From Bradyrhizobium sp. ISRA464 (lineage in GTDB: Bacteria > Pseudomonadota > Alphaproteobacteria > Rhizobiales > Xanthobacteraceae): DNA of 64,000 bases. The stretch is from contig NZ_CP094526.1 of NCBI RefSeq assembly GCF_029910095.1, positions 558,001-622,000 on the forward strand, in the 5' to 3' direction. The position numbers were made by a program, and so were the translations under genes. Under the pieces are notes generated by a model. That model ran no database searches. It was not told where the DNA came from and saw only the letters and a program-made list of their open reading frames with translations. Positions 33,784 to 43,602 of the stretch are shown here, piece after piece (positions within the stretch are counted from its first letter, which is position 1; each line of letters opens with the position of its first letter).

Positions 33784-35382
33784 TCACATCCGCCCAGCGT
33801 CCCTGAGGACTGCGATCGTCCGCAATGCGATATCGCGCATCAATCCGATCTCCGTCACATCCTGTCCGTCGACGAGCGCTTTTGCAACGATCGCGAGCTC
33901 GCGCCAGCATAGGTCGGCCTCCGGTGGAGCCTCGCGCATCCACAGGGCCGTGCGCAAAACAATATCAGCCCATCTGTCACGATGTCGCGCAATGACGCTC
34001 TGCAATAGATACGTAACAAGTTTAGCACGATCACGGCCGCGGGCGCGCGCCACCGCTTGAGCGACCTGCGGGTCGTCCTCGAACCAGGATTGTGCGACGG
34101 CCTCCAGCTCGGCAAGTTCGTTGCACTTCCGCAGCACCGATGCGAGCGTGGCGGGCTCACACATCGCCTTGGGGACCTCGGCGATTAGCCCGGCGAGCGT
34201 TTCACCAAAGGCCATGCGCGCGGGTTGCCAATCGGCACCGCCGATAGTTTCGGCGACCTGGAGCAGGCCGAACGGCGGCGCTTCCCGTTTCTCGATACTG
34301 AGCGCCAGTTCGTGCGCCACGATGCGATCGAGATATGATCGGGATACGGCAAGCGTAGGGGTATCCATCCCGGCGGCGGCGAGACTCGTCTCGATCTGGC
34401 GGCGCGATTCCGGCTCGCCGCTCCAGGCATCCGCTATCCCGCCTTTGGTCAGGACCGATGATATCCGCTTTTTCCGTCCGGCCGGGGATATCAGCAGGAA
34501 TCCCTGCGCTGTGGCGCCGTCGACGGCAGTGGCGACGATTGCCTCGATGCTGCCAGCCTCCCATGGCGCGCAATCGATCCCAGCCGCCCGCGCCTTGCGT
34601 ATGACCGCGTCGACTTCGGCTCGCTCGTTCTCGGGTCGCCAATTGCGCATTGCGATCAGCCGCCGGACATCTGTCGGCGTCAGCGAGGCGGCGACCTGCG
34701 CAAGCGCGCCGGCAACCGCCCGGCGCACAGTCGAATTTGGGTCGAGCAGGAACAGAACCGCGGCGCCACGCGCTTCGGGGATGCCAGCAAGCGCCAGGCC
34801 CACGGCCAAGGCGCTGCGGGTTTCCGCCGGCATGGCATGACCGCTTTCGATCAGCGAGCCCACGGCCAGGAACGGATCGCCGTCGCAGGCTTCGAGGATG
34901 CCGGCGAGAGCGGCGTGGACGTCGGTCGGAAGCGGTCCGTCCTCGTCCGGGTCGACGGGCTGCCTTGCCGACGCCGCGGCAAGCTCAGGCGATGCCGGGA
35001 TTTTCGACTGGTGCAGGGCTCCTCCCACAAAGGGAAGCATGCGGCCGTCGACGTTTCCGGCCTCGACCTGCGCGACGACGTCGGCCTGAAAATCCGCGAT
35101 CAGTTTGGCTGCGTCTGCGTAGCCGCGATCGGTGCGATAACGTAGATGCTCGAGCAGCCGCTGCAGCAGAAACAGATAACCGATCGCAAGCGGCTCATCC
35201 TGGCCAGCCGGAGGCATGTGGCGAGCCGCGCCCGTGAAGGCGGCAAAGATTTCGCGTGGGGAGCTTTCGCAGTACCGATCGAAGGCATCATTGAATGGGG
35301 GCGGTCGACCCTTGGCGATCGCCTGCGCGATCCGTCTCGCATGCTCATCCGTCGGCGAGGATTTTGGCTGGGTTCGGCTCAT
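33784..35382 (-). CDS. Ala-rich helical-repeat protein of unknown function
   Basis: A 532-residue protein starting at the ATG at 35382 (MSRTQPKSSPTDEHARRIAQAIAKG) after a GGAGG about 9 bases upstream; a longer frame to 35460 is possible. The sequence is mostly amphipathic helices with many Ala and Leu, including ETRSALAVGLALAGIPEARGAAVLFLLDPNSTVRRAVAGALAQVAASLTPTDVRRL, which looks like HEAT-type repeats. The C-terminal third is of similar composition. No catalytic motif is seen. It lies 179 bases downstream of the primase-helicase on the same strand, so the two may form one system. Confidence 0.65.
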   Translation of the reverse strand: MSRTQPKSSPTDEHARRIAQAIAKGRPPPFNDAFDRYCESSPREIFAAFTGAARHMPPAGQDEPLAIGYLFLLQRLLEHLRYRTDRGYADAAKLIADFQADVVAQVEAGNVDGRMLPFVGGALHQSKIPASPELAAASARQPVDPDEDGPLPTDVHAALAGILEACDGDPFLAVGSLIESGHAMPAETRSALAVGLALAGIPEARGAAVLFLLDPNSTVRRAVAGALAQVAASLTPTDVRRLIAMRNWRPENERAEVDAVIRKARAAGIDCAPWEAGSIEAIVATAVDGATAQGFLLISPAGRKKRISSVLTKGGIADAWSGEPESRRQIETSLAAAGMDTPTLAVSRSYLDRIVAHELALSIEKREAPPFGLLQVAETIGGADWQPARMAFGETLAGLIAEVPKAMCEPATLASVLRKCNELAELEAVAQSWFEDDPQVAQAVARARGRDRAKLVTYLLQSVIARHRDRWADIVLRTALWMREAPPEADLCWRELAIVAKALVDGQDVTEIGLMRDIALRTIAVLRDAGRM

Positions 35383-35561
35383 CGAGGCGCCTCCGCGAAT
35401 CATTGCAATGATAGCCGGGAGTTGGTCTCGTTCCTTTCGGAGCTGGCGATATCCACTCACAAAATCCGCGCCCTTGGCGCCGGACAGGCTGAAAAGGAAT
35501 TATTCGGCTTGGCGGCCTCTTGTAGTTCCGCCCGCGCTCTTCTAACTATTTGGCCGCTTGA

Positions 35562-38042
35562 CTATCGCGCAGCGAGTGCGCTCGATGTGACTATCTGGCC
35601 GGAAAACAAATCGCGACCCAATATCTTGTAACCAATTGACTGATAGCCAAGGCGGCGTTTCGCAGCCATGCGGGCCAGAACCGGCACTCTCATGTCGACA
35701 TAATCATATATGATCACCTCGCGCTTGGCGTCGTTGAGACGATGCAACCGTCCGGCATACTGGGCAAGCGTGCCTTTCCAAGCGATCGGCATGGTAAGAA
35801 AAAGGGTATCGAGGCGAGAATCATCGAAACCCTCGCCGAGGTAGCGTCCCGTCGCGACTATGACACGTTCCTCGCCTTCGGGAATTGCTGCGAGCCGTGC
35901 GGCGCTGTCGCGCCGCTGCTTCTCGCTTTGCCCACCGCGCAATACGATCACATGCCTCGCGAAACGCTCAAGACGCTTTGCGATGATCTCTAAGTGGGCG
36001 GTACGCTCCGTTATCACGACGGGTGAACGACCCGCTTCCAGCGCACGCAAGACGTCATCGAATATAAGATCATTGCGCGCTTCATCAACGACCATTTCCT
36101 TGAAAACATCCTGGATGGAAGGAGAAGAGGTGCCCAATGTGGCTTGGAGTTGGAAGCTGGTATCCCTGATCCGCACCACGTGATCGAATGGGCGCTTGGC
36201 GGCCTCGGATCGCGCATCTACACGATGGCGGATGGGGCCACATTGCATAACGATGATCGGGTGATGCCCGTCTTTTCGGGTCACCGTTGCCGACAGGCCT
36301 AGGATGTAACGTGGCTTGCTGCGGCGCGCGACGAGTTCAAAGCTCACCGCCGACAAATGGTGGCATTCATCGACTACGAGATGCCCATAATTGCCGACGA
36401 TATCATTGACCTCTCCTTTGCGAACAAGGCTCTGGATCAGTGCGACATCAACCTGACCCTTTGGTTCGCGACGACCACCGCCTATCATGCCTATCGCATC
36501 GCGCGGCAGGCTTGAGAACGCGGTAAGCCGCTCAATCCATTGATCCATTAGTTGACGGCGATGAACGAGGATCAACGTATTCAATCCGCGTTCGGCCATC
36601 ATGCGGATAGCTAAGACCGTTTTGCCGAACGCCGTCGATGCCGCAAGCACGCCGGTATCGTGCGGCAACAGGGCTGCGATCGCGCGCTCCTGGTTTGGGC
36701 GCAGTGCCCCGGTGAATGCGAATGGGATCGGCGCACCGGTAGTGCGGCAATCTTCGATTGTTACTGCAATTCCAACTGACGCAAGGAGATCGCGAACGGC
36801 GTCGAAGCACCCGCGAGGCAGAGCAACGTGATGGCTAGTCAACTCCGCGCAAGAGATGATCCGAGGCTTGTCATGGGTCGATCGGCGCATCGCTTGTGCA
36901 GCGTAGAATTCGGGGTTCTGGAACGCAGCGAGACGAATAAGGCGAGCGATCAAGGGCGGCGGTAGCGCGTGACGCGGGATGTAAACCTGGTCAGCCTGCA
37001 CGATGGTGATCGCGCTTGGCAGTGGCCCGCTTATTGTTGGCGGTGGCTGTCGGCGCGATGGCGGGGCAAGCCACGGTTCTTCGTCTTCGTCGACAAGAGG
37101 AATGCGTACGCCGAGAATTTTTCCAGATGCACTCGCTTCCTCGACCAGATGATCCACCCCCGATCGCGCCATAGGTTCAATCGCTGACAGGAAGGCCCAT
37201 TGATCCAGATATGGCGAACAAGACTCATCGATGAACACGCTGTTGCCAGAACTTCGCGCGAGTCCCTGAAGCGGCAAGGCAATCAAATTACCGAAGCCAC
37301 CCACCGGCATTGTATCCTGGCTCGGAAAAAACCGATCGTAGGATCCGAATCCGATATCGGGGACACGTTCCATCGTGTCGGTGATTAGGAAGGCCCCGAG
37401 ACGGCGCGCCGACGCCGCCGGTATCGGTTCCTCGAAAAAAATCCAAGCGTGAGCACCGTTTCCGGATCGCGACCGCTCAATGGCAACAGGAATTTTGTGG
37501 CGCTGGCAGGTCTCCCTGAAAGCGAAGACATCTCTTCGCCATTCCCCTTCGTCGAAATCCGCGGCCAGGAACGAACAGGTATTATCCGCAAGCATCGGAT
37601 AAACGCCCATAACGAACGGGGCGCCATTCGTGTCGGTCCCGCGTAGATGGCGTTCGATCGACACTTCATCTACGGCCTGGAATGCCTGATTTGGACATGC
37701 CGAACATTTGACTTTTGGTTTTTCGCAAATCCCACGCTGCCACTCATTCGTACAGGCAGGTGCATACCCGCTGCGCCCTGTCGTGCGATTCTCCCAACGG
37801 ATGGGGAAGACATCTGAGCGGCCGCGGAAAAGCCGGCGAAACAGAGCAATCTTCTTTTCGATTGTCGAATTCCGGTCGATGGGATCGCCGGCTTTTGCCG
37901 AAGGGACCGCTTTGACAGCCGCGGCCTCTTCACTCCGCACCGATCGCAGGGTGTTGATCTCGGCTAAGATCTCCGCGCGCTCTCCTTCCAGCGCCGTGAG
38001 CCGCGCCACGAGTTCGGTAATTCTGGCGTCCATTTGCGTCAT
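35562..38042 (-). CDS. TOTE-type archaeo-eukaryotic primase fused to a superfamily II helicase
   Basis: An 826-residue protein. An N-terminal coiled coil (about 1-45) is followed by a primase-like (AEP) domain (about 60-300) with the acidic pair D162 and D164 in FLAADFDE and the SGNGAHAWIFFE motif at 193-203. A Cys cluster (C97, C106, C113, C116) may bind zinc. A superfamily II helicase occupies about 440-800: GKT at 473-475 (STAFGKTVLAI), DECH at 558-561, SAT at 584-586 and the motif VI segment YAGRLHRLN. This AEP-helicase layout is that of TOTE conflict systems, proposed to act against invading nucleic acid; here no nuclease domain is visible at the C-terminus. It lies beside tRNA-Arg at the island edge. 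Confidence 0.8.
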   Translation of the reverse strand: MTQMDARITELVARLTALEGERAEILAEINTLRSVRSEEAAAVKAVPSAKAGDPIDRNSTIEKKIALFRRLFRGRSDVFPIRWENRTTGRSGYAPACTNEWQRGICEKPKVKCSACPNQAFQAVDEVSIERHLRGTDTNGAPFVMGVYPMLADNTCSFLAADFDEGEWRRDVFAFRETCQRHKIPVAIERSRSGNGAHAWIFFEEPIPAASARRLGAFLITDTMERVPDIGFGSYDRFFPSQDTMPVGGFGNLIALPLQGLARSSGNSVFIDESCSPYLDQWAFLSAIEPMARSGVDHLVEEASASGKILGVRIPLVDEDEEPWLAPPSRRQPPPTISGPLPSAITIVQADQVYIPRHALPPPLIARLIRLAAFQNPEFYAAQAMRRSTHDKPRIISCAELTSHHVALPRGCFDAVRDLLASVGIAVTIEDCRTTGAPIPFAFTGALRPNQERAIAALLPHDTGVLAASTAFGKTVLAIRMMAERGLNTLILVHRRQLMDQWIERLTAFSSLPRDAIGMIGGGRREPKGQVDVALIQSLVRKGEVNDIVGNYGHLVVDECHHLSAVSFELVARRSKPRYILGLSATVTRKDGHHPIIVMQCGPIRHRVDARSEAAKRPFDHVVRIRDTSFQLQATLGTSSPSIQDVFKEMVVDEARNDLIFDDVLRALEAGRSPVVITERTAHLEIIAKRLERFARHVIVLRGGQSEKQRRDSAARLAAIPEGEERVIVATGRYLGEGFDDSRLDTLFLTMPIAWKGTLAQYAGRLHRLNDAKREVIIYDYVDMRVPVLARMAAKRRLGYQSIGYKILGRDLFSGQIVTSSALAAR

Positions 38043-38185
38043 CGTGAAGATTGGCTTGCGCCAATATTATCCAATATCAGCTTCGCGCAATTTTGCTTCG
38101 CCCGATAGCTGCGCAAGAAGGGGGCCGATCACAAACGGCCGATCCAAGCCCTGAGTTCGCGGTTCTATTCTGAATGGCGGCAAAA

Positions 38186-38262
38186 TGGTGCACCCGACAC
38201 GATTCGAACGTGTGGCCTTCGCCTTCGGAGGGCGACGCTCTATCCAGCTGAGCTACGGGTGC
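38186..38262 (-). tRNA. tRNA-Arg (anticodon CCG)
   Basis: Seventy-seven bases on the minus strand fold as a tRNA. The acceptor stem GCACCCG pairs with CGGGTGC before the encoded ACCA. The D arm is GCTC-AGCTGGAT-AGAGC, the anticodon loop CTCCGAA has anticodon CCG, and the T arm contains GTTCGAATC. It reads the CGG codon. It lies at the right edge of the mobile and defence region, a common integration site for ICEs. Confidence 0.95.
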
Positions 38263-38386
38263 TTACTGCTTACGCAGTGCTTACGCGGATTTCGCAGATG
38301 AGTTAACCCCAACGCACGGCCCTCGCAAGCCTTTGTACTTCAATATGCTTTCTTCCTCGCTTTTCGCACCAGCAGACTTGACACCT

Positions 38387-38428
38387 GCCTTCGGAGGGCA
38401 ACGCTCTATCCAGCTGAGCTACGGGTGC
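38387..38428 (-). repeat. 42-bp partial duplicate of the tRNA-Arg 5' half
   Basis: This segment matches 38221-38262 at 41 of 42 bases: the acceptor strand, D arm and anticodon arm of tRNA-Arg. Beyond the anticodon stem the T arm and 3' acceptor are missing, so it is not a working tRNA. The direct repeat spacing is 166 bases. It may be a remnant of an attachment site or of a duplicated tRNA gene. Confidence 0.75.
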
Positions 38429-38558
38429 GTGCAGGGCTTCATTTAGCTGATTGGCCCATGAACGGCAACGACGTTGTCCGGTCCCGCGTGGACTGTAAAA
38501 TGGCCCTGCCAATATGACGGTCCGCTGGAAAAAGGGCTGTATTTCGAGGGAGATCGGC

Positions 38559-39624
38559 ATGCGTCCGCTGGAATTCGGCTGGTATTTGCCCACGCATGGC
38601 GACACGACGGCCTATGGGCTGATGGAGGCGCAGGTCGCGGGCTCGCCGGAACTCTGCGAGCGGGTGGTCAAGGCGGCCGAGGACGCGGGCTTCGAATATC
38701 TGCTGATTCCGGTCGGCTCGGTGTGCTGGGAGGCCTGGATCACGGGCGCGTTCATGGCGGCGCGCTCGGCCCGGATCAAGCCGCTGATCGCGGCGCGGCC
38801 CGGTTACATCAACCCGGTGCTGCTGGCCAAGATGATCTCGACCTTCGACCAGATGTCGGGCGGGCGGATCTGCATCAATCTGATCGCCGGCCAGAACGAG
38901 AGCGAGGTCGAGGCCGAAGGCGTGCGCTACGCAAAAGAGGAGCGTTACGCGCTGATGGAGGAGGAGGTCTCGATCCTCAAGGCGCTGTGGACCACGCGCG
39001 GCCCGGTGCATGTCGAGGGCAAGTTCCACACGATTGCGGGCGCCCACATCCGGCCGCGGCCAAAGCAGCAGCCGTTCCCGAGATTCTATCTCGGCGGCGG
39101 CTCGCGGCAGGCCTGGGAATTGTCGGCGAAGCATTCCGACGTGCATCTGTTCTGGGGCGACCTGCCCGAGCGCATTGCGCAGAACATCGCCGAGATCAGG
39201 CGGATGGCGCGTGCCCATGACCGGCTTCGGCATGCGGCTGCAGGTGATCTGCCGCGAGAACGAGGCGGACGCCTGGGAGGCGGCCGACCAGCTCGTGCGT
39301 CACGCCACCGAGCGGCAGAAACAGGAGATGAAGACGCTTTACAACCGCTCGGAGGCCAACCAGCGCGTGCAGCAGCTCGCGCGCGAGTATGGCGATCTCC
39401 TGATGCCGCATCTGTGGACCGGCATCACCAAGGTGCGGCCCGGCGCCGGCATCGCCGTGGTTGGAAATCCCGAGCAATGCGCCGCCACGCTGCAGCAGTT
39501 CATCGACGCGGGTTGCCACTCCTTCTGCCTGTCCGGCTATCTGCACGACGAGGAAGCGGAGCGGTTCGGCCGGCTGATCCGCCCGATCCTTGCCGCGAAC
39601 AACCGCGGGCGGCTCACCGCCTGA
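38559..39624 (+). pseudogene. LLM-class flavin-dependent oxidoreductase with a frameshift
   Basis: The ATG at 38559 (MRPLEFGWYLPTHGDTT) has GAGGGAG upstream and opens a luciferase-like monooxygenase of the SsuD group, with SGGRICINLIAGQNESE and YLGGGSRQAWELS. At about 39224 the coding frame moves by one base: an extra C in CCGGCTTCGG shifts ARAHDR to the frame giving FGMRLQVICRENEADAW, which continues to the TGA at 39624. The rest of the domain (GITKVRPGAGIAVVGNPEQCAATLQQFI) is intact. The change is a true frameshift or a sequencing error; the conserved second half suggests recent loss or an error. Confidence 0.8.
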
Positions 39625-39746
39625 CGCCTGATCCGGAAGATGTGAAGCAGGTTTTCCGAAAGTTCATGCGCGGGTCGCAGTCGGCACGGCGACAGTGTTC
39701 GATATTCCCGGCTGCGCGGCCGCGCACTGGTCGCGAGATCGGCGCG

Positions 39747-40151
39747 TTACGCCGGCACGATCGCCTTGCCGATCGGCCACAGCGCGATGCCGGCGAGCTT
39801 GAGATGCGCCCAGGCGAAGGGGATGCCGATGATGGTCACCGCCAGCAGCAGCGCGGTGATCAGGTGCCCGATCGCGAGCCACCAGCCGGCCAGGACGAAC
39901 CAGATTACATTGCCGATCAGGCCGAGCGGCCCGGTTCCGACATCGCTCTGGCCGGTCAGTTCGTCGCGGCGCACCGCGCGCGAGCCGAACGGCAGCAGCG
40001 TATAGACCGCGATGTTGAAGGCGGCGCGTGCCCAGGGCAGGCCGATGATGGTGATCGCCATGATCACGGCGGCGACCAGCCAGCCGAACGCCATCCATGC
40101 GCCGCCGATCAGAATCCAGAGAATGTTCAGGAGGATAGACACAGGCTGCAT
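39747..40151 (-). CDS. yccF: YccF-domain inner membrane protein
   Basis: A 134-residue protein from the ATG at 40151 (MQPVSILLNILWILIGG). It has two copies of the YccF half (ITIIGLPWARAAFNIAVYTLLPFG and VTIIGIPFAWAHLKLAGIALWPIG) and about four membrane helices. The YccF family is widespread and of unknown role. An in-frame extension to 40232 is not typical. Confidence 0.88.
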   Translation of the reverse strand: MQPVSILLNILWILIGGAWMAFGWLVAAVIMAITIIGLPWARAAFNIAVYTLLPFGSRAVRRDELTGQSDVGTGPLGLIGNVIWFVLAGWWLAIGHLITALLLAVTIIGIPFAWAHLKLAGIALWPIGKAIVPA

Positions 40152-40276
40152 GGCTGACACCTTCGCGCCACGTGGGATCGGCCCCAATATAGGCTGGCGG
40201 CCGGCGCTACGGTAGAGTGCGGCTGAGGTCATGACGCGATTAGAATGAATCGCATCATGATCTCATCTTTTCGTTT

Positions 40277-40325
40277 GAGCATGATCCTTTCGGAAAACCG
40301 GTTTCCACTTTTCCGGATCATGCTC
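40277..40325. repeat. Palindromic intergenic repeat
   Basis: The segment starts GAGCATGATCC and ends GGATCATGCTC, with an internal GGAAAACCGGTTTCC palindrome. It resembles the interspersed palindromes of Bradyrhizobium. A related piece lies near 39633-39670. It immediately follows the GGDEF-EAL stop on the minus strand and could act as its terminator. Confidence 0.6.
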
Positions 40326-43300
40326 TAAGCGTGCGCGAGCGCAGGCGCGGTGGACGCAGCGAGCAGGCGTTTGAGCTCGGTGGCCGGCTTCGGGGCGCTG
40401 AACAGATAGCCCTGCATCTCGGTGCAGCCGAGCTCGCGTAGCAAATCGCGCTGCTGTTCGGTTTCGACGCCCTCCGCCGTCGTGGTCATGTTGCGCGAGG
40501 TGGCGATGTTCACCACCGATTGCACGATCGTCGCCGAGCCGTCGACGGCGATGTCGCTGACGAAGCTGCGGTCGATCTTGATCTTGTCGAACGGGAAGCG
40601 CTTCAAATAGCTCAGCGACGAATAGCCGGTGCCGAAATCGTCGAGTGCGATCCTGACGCCGAGGGCGCGCAACTGGTGCAGGATCGCGAGCGCCACCTCG
40701 TCGTCGCCGATCAGCACGGCTTCCGTGATCTCGAGCTCGAGCCGGCTCGGCTTCAGGCCGGAGGCGTCGAGCGCAGTTGCAACCTTCAGCGCAAGACTGA
40801 TGTTCTTGAACTGGATCGGGGACACGTTGACGGCAAGGCGGATGTGATCCGGCCAGGTCGCGGCCTCCATGCAGGCCGTCCGGAGCACCCATTCGCCGAG
40901 CTCGCCGATCAGGCCGGTGTCCTCCGCAACCGGGATGAACTCGGCTGGCGAGACCGTGCCGCGCTCGGCGTGCCGCCAGCGCAGCAGCGCCTCGCAGCCA
41001 GTCACCTCGTTGCTGTTGAGGTCGAGCAGCGGCTGATAGTGGATCTCGAAGCCGCCGTCGGTCATCGCCTGCCGCAGATCCTGTTCCATCGTCAGCCGCG
41101 CGCGGGCCATCGCGCCCATCTCCGGCTCGAAGAAGCGGTGGGTGCGGCGGCCCTCGGCCTTGGCGCCGTACATCGCGATGTCGGCATTCCGGATCAGCTG
41201 GTCTAGGTCGGTGCCGTCGCGCGGCGCCAGCGCGACGCCGATGCTGGCGTCGGTCGACAGATGATGGCCGAGGCAATCGCAGGGCTGCCGGATCGCGCGA
41301 TGCACGCTGGCGACGAAATCCTCGACATCGCCGATGCCGCGAATCGCGGTCTGGATCACCGCGAACTCGTCGCCGCCGAGCCGCGCGATCAGGTCGCCTT
41401 CGCTCAGGCAGGCCTTGATGCGGCCGGCGATGGTCTTGAGCAGCTCGTCGCCGACATGGTGACCGAGCGAATCGTTGATGCCCTTGAACTCGTCGATGTC
41501 GATGTAGAGCAGGGCGAACTGCTGGCCCTGCCGGGCCCGTTCCAGCTCCCGCTCGATCTGCTCGCGGAACAGCACGCGGTTCGGCAGGTCCGTCAGCGCG
41601 TCGTAATGGGCGAGATGGGCGATCCTCTCGTTGGCGCGCCGCCGCTCGGTGACGTCGTCCACGACGGTGATGACGTAGCGCGGCATGCCGGCCTCATCGC
41701 GGATGCCGATCCGGTGCGACGTGATGTAGTGCTCGCCGGTGATATGGCTGAGCCAGCGGTGCTCGTCCTTGAAGAAGCCGTCGGCCGATTGAAGCGCGGT
41801 GTTGTCGTCTTCGGCGATGACCGCCGCGAGCGCCGGCGGGAAGATGTCGCGCGCCGTCTTGCCGATGATGTTCTCGCGCGTGGTGCCGAAATGGGTCTCG
41901 GCAACGCGGTTGACCAGCAGATAGCGGCGGGTGTGCGCGTCCTTCACCGTGATCTGCGAGGGAATATGGTCGACGATTTCGCGCAGGAAGGCGTTGTTGC
42001 GGTCGCGCTCCTGCTCCAGGTTGCGCCGTTCGGTGATGTCCTCGAGCGTCGCGACCCAGCCGCCATGGGCCAGCGGCTGGTTGACGATCGAGAAGCTGCG
42101 CCCATCGGCGGTCGTGGTGACGACCTCGGTCACCTGTCCGTTGGCGATATTGGTCCGCACCGTGTTGCAGAACTCGTCGACGTCGCCGACGAACGACCCG
42201 GTCACCTTGCGATGCCGCATCACCTGCTCGACGGTGCAGCCGGGCTTGATGAGCTCGGCCGAGAGCCCGCACATGTCGAGATAGCGCTGGTTGCAGACAA
42301 CCACGCGCGCTGACGCGTCGAACAGCACGAGGCCCTGGATCATGTTGTTGAGCGCGGTGTCGAGCCGCTGCCGCTCCGCCACCAGCCGCTGCTGCGCCTC
42401 GTGATTCTGCCGCAGGATCTGCCTGATCAGGACATACAGAACCATCGCGACGACGATGGCTGCGAGCGTCGCGGCGGAGATCAGAAAGCGGGTCTGCGCC
42501 TGCCAATCGGCGAGCGCGGCCTCAACCGTGTTGGTCGCGATGACGACGACGGGAAAATGGTGGAGCTTCGCGGCCGAGCCGAGCCGCGCGGTGCCGTCGA
42601 CCGGGCTGATGGTGCGCATCGTATGCTGGCCGCCCTTGCGCATCACGAGATTGATCAGCGACGCGTTGGAGAGCTTGCGGCCGATCACCGCGTCGACATG
42701 CGGATAGCGCGCGAGCAGGGTCCCGTCGGTGTGGACCATGGTGATCGCCGCGCTCGCCCCCGGTGCGACCGAGGCAAAGAACTTCTCGTAGTTCAAGGGA
42801 TCGATGCGCCGCGTCATGACGCCGAGAAAGCTGCCGTCCGGCCGGCTCAGGCGATGGGCGATGATGGTGCTGAAGCCGTCGACCAGCAGGCTGCGCAAGG
42901 TGTCCGTGCGCACCGGTTCGGGGTGCGCATCGAACTTGAAGCTCTTGAAATAGTCGCGCCCGGAGATGTCGAGCCTGGCCGGCGGCGGCAGATCGCCCGA
43001 CCAGGTGATGATCTTGCCGTCGGCATCGAACAGCGAGATCTTGCCCAGGAAAGAGACGCCTCTGGCCTTGAGCATCTGATGCGTTTCCGGCGCCGCCATC
43101 TTTGCCCTGAAGAGCTCCGGCGAGCTGATCTCGGAGATCCGCAGCTCGTCGATCACGGTCTCGGCGATGATGTCGGAGTCCTCGAACTGCTGATCGAAGT
43201 GGCGGGCGAGCAGCAGGACGGTGTTTTCCAGCTCGCGCTCGCTGTTGACGAGCGCGCGTTCGCGGAATTCGCCGATCATCATGATGGTGCCGGCGAAGAT

Positions 43301-43429
43301 CGCGGCCACCAGCAGGGCGCCGCACACGGTCAGCCACAGCACCGGCCCGCGGAGGGCCGCCGCGACCCGCCACCTTCTCGCACCCTGTTCTGACGGGACG
43401 TCCGCCTGCCCTTGTATCGATCCACGCAT
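40325..43429 (-). CDS. Membrane-bound GGDEF-EAL protein with dCache and PAS domains
   Basis: A 1034-residue protein from the ATG at 43429 (ATG at 43441 and GTG at 43471 are alternatives). Two membrane helices (about 28-52 and 316-336) enclose a periplasmic dCache-like sensor. Two PAS domains follow (about 350-470 and 485-600), then GGDEF (RLGGDEF, about 684-689) and EAL (CEALLRW, about 812-815, with LDDFGTGYSSLSYL). The active-site GGDEF is intact, and no RxxD inhibitory site precedes it. It can make or degrade cyclic di-GMP in response to an extracytoplasmic signal. It heads a cluster with a second GGDEF-EAL protein and a histidine kinase. Confidence 0.92.
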   Translation of the reverse strand: MRGSIQGQADVPSEQGARRWRVAAALRGPVLWLTVCGALLVAAIFAGTIMMIGEFRERALVNSERELENTVLLLARHFDQQFEDSDIIAETVIDELRISEISSPELFRAKMAAPETHQMLKARGVSFLGKISLFDADGKIITWSGDLPPPARLDISGRDYFKSFKFDAHPEPVRTDTLRSLLVDGFSTIIAHRLSRPDGSFLGVMTRRIDPLNYEKFFASVAPGASAAITMVHTDGTLLARYPHVDAVIGRKLSNASLINLVMRKGGQHTMRTISPVDGTARLGSAAKLHHFPVVVIATNTVEAALADWQAQTRFLISAATLAAIVVAMVLYVLIRQILRQNHEAQQRLVAERQRLDTALNNMIQGLVLFDASARVVVCNQRYLDMCGLSAELIKPGCTVEQVMRHRKVTGSFVGDVDEFCNTVRTNIANGQVTEVVTTTADGRSFSIVNQPLAHGGWVATLEDITERRNLEQERDRNNAFLREIVDHIPSQITVKDAHTRRYLLVNRVAETHFGTTRENIIGKTARDIFPPALAAVIAEDDNTALQSADGFFKDEHRWLSHITGEHYITSHRIGIRDEAGMPRYVITVVDDVTERRRANERIAHLAHYDALTDLPNRVLFREQIERELERARQGQQFALLYIDIDEFKGINDSLGHHVGDELLKTIAGRIKACLSEGDLIARLGGDEFAVIQTAIRGIGDVEDFVASVHRAIRQPCDCLGHHLSTDASIGVALAPRDGTDLDQLIRNADIAMYGAKAEGRRTHRFFEPEMGAMARARLTMEQDLRQAMTDGGFEIHYQPLLDLNSNEVTGCEALLRWRHAERGTVSPAEFIPVAEDTGLIGELGEWVLRTACMEAATWPDHIRLAVNVSPIQFKNISLALKVATALDASGLKPSRLELEITEAVLIGDDEVALAILHQLRALGVRIALDDFGTGYSSLSYLKRFPFDKIKIDRSFVSDIAVDGSATIVQSVVNIATSRNMTTTAEGVETEQQRDLLRELGCTEMQGYLFSAPKPATELKRLLAASTAPALAHA

Positions 43430-43602
43430 GCCATACCCCATGCCGGCATGGATAAGCCGCAGAGTTCGCACAAGCCGTTAGCAAAACCGGTTACTCAACG
43501 CTTAATCGGCGAGTTGTCGCGCCAAGCGCACTGGTTGTAGAGCGATTGGCGGTATCCTGTTGCGTCCGCATCGACCGCCGTTCGGCTGAAGTCAATCCGA
43601 CC

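Noticed and set aside
41261..43393. Plus-strand frames opposite the GGDEF-EAL gene
   Set aside because: Shadow frames with no domain; the minus-strand gene contains GGDEF and EAL.
43481..43512. GTAACC site on the minus strand considered as another SigF promoter
   Set aside because: No CGAA-like -10 at the 16-base spacing.
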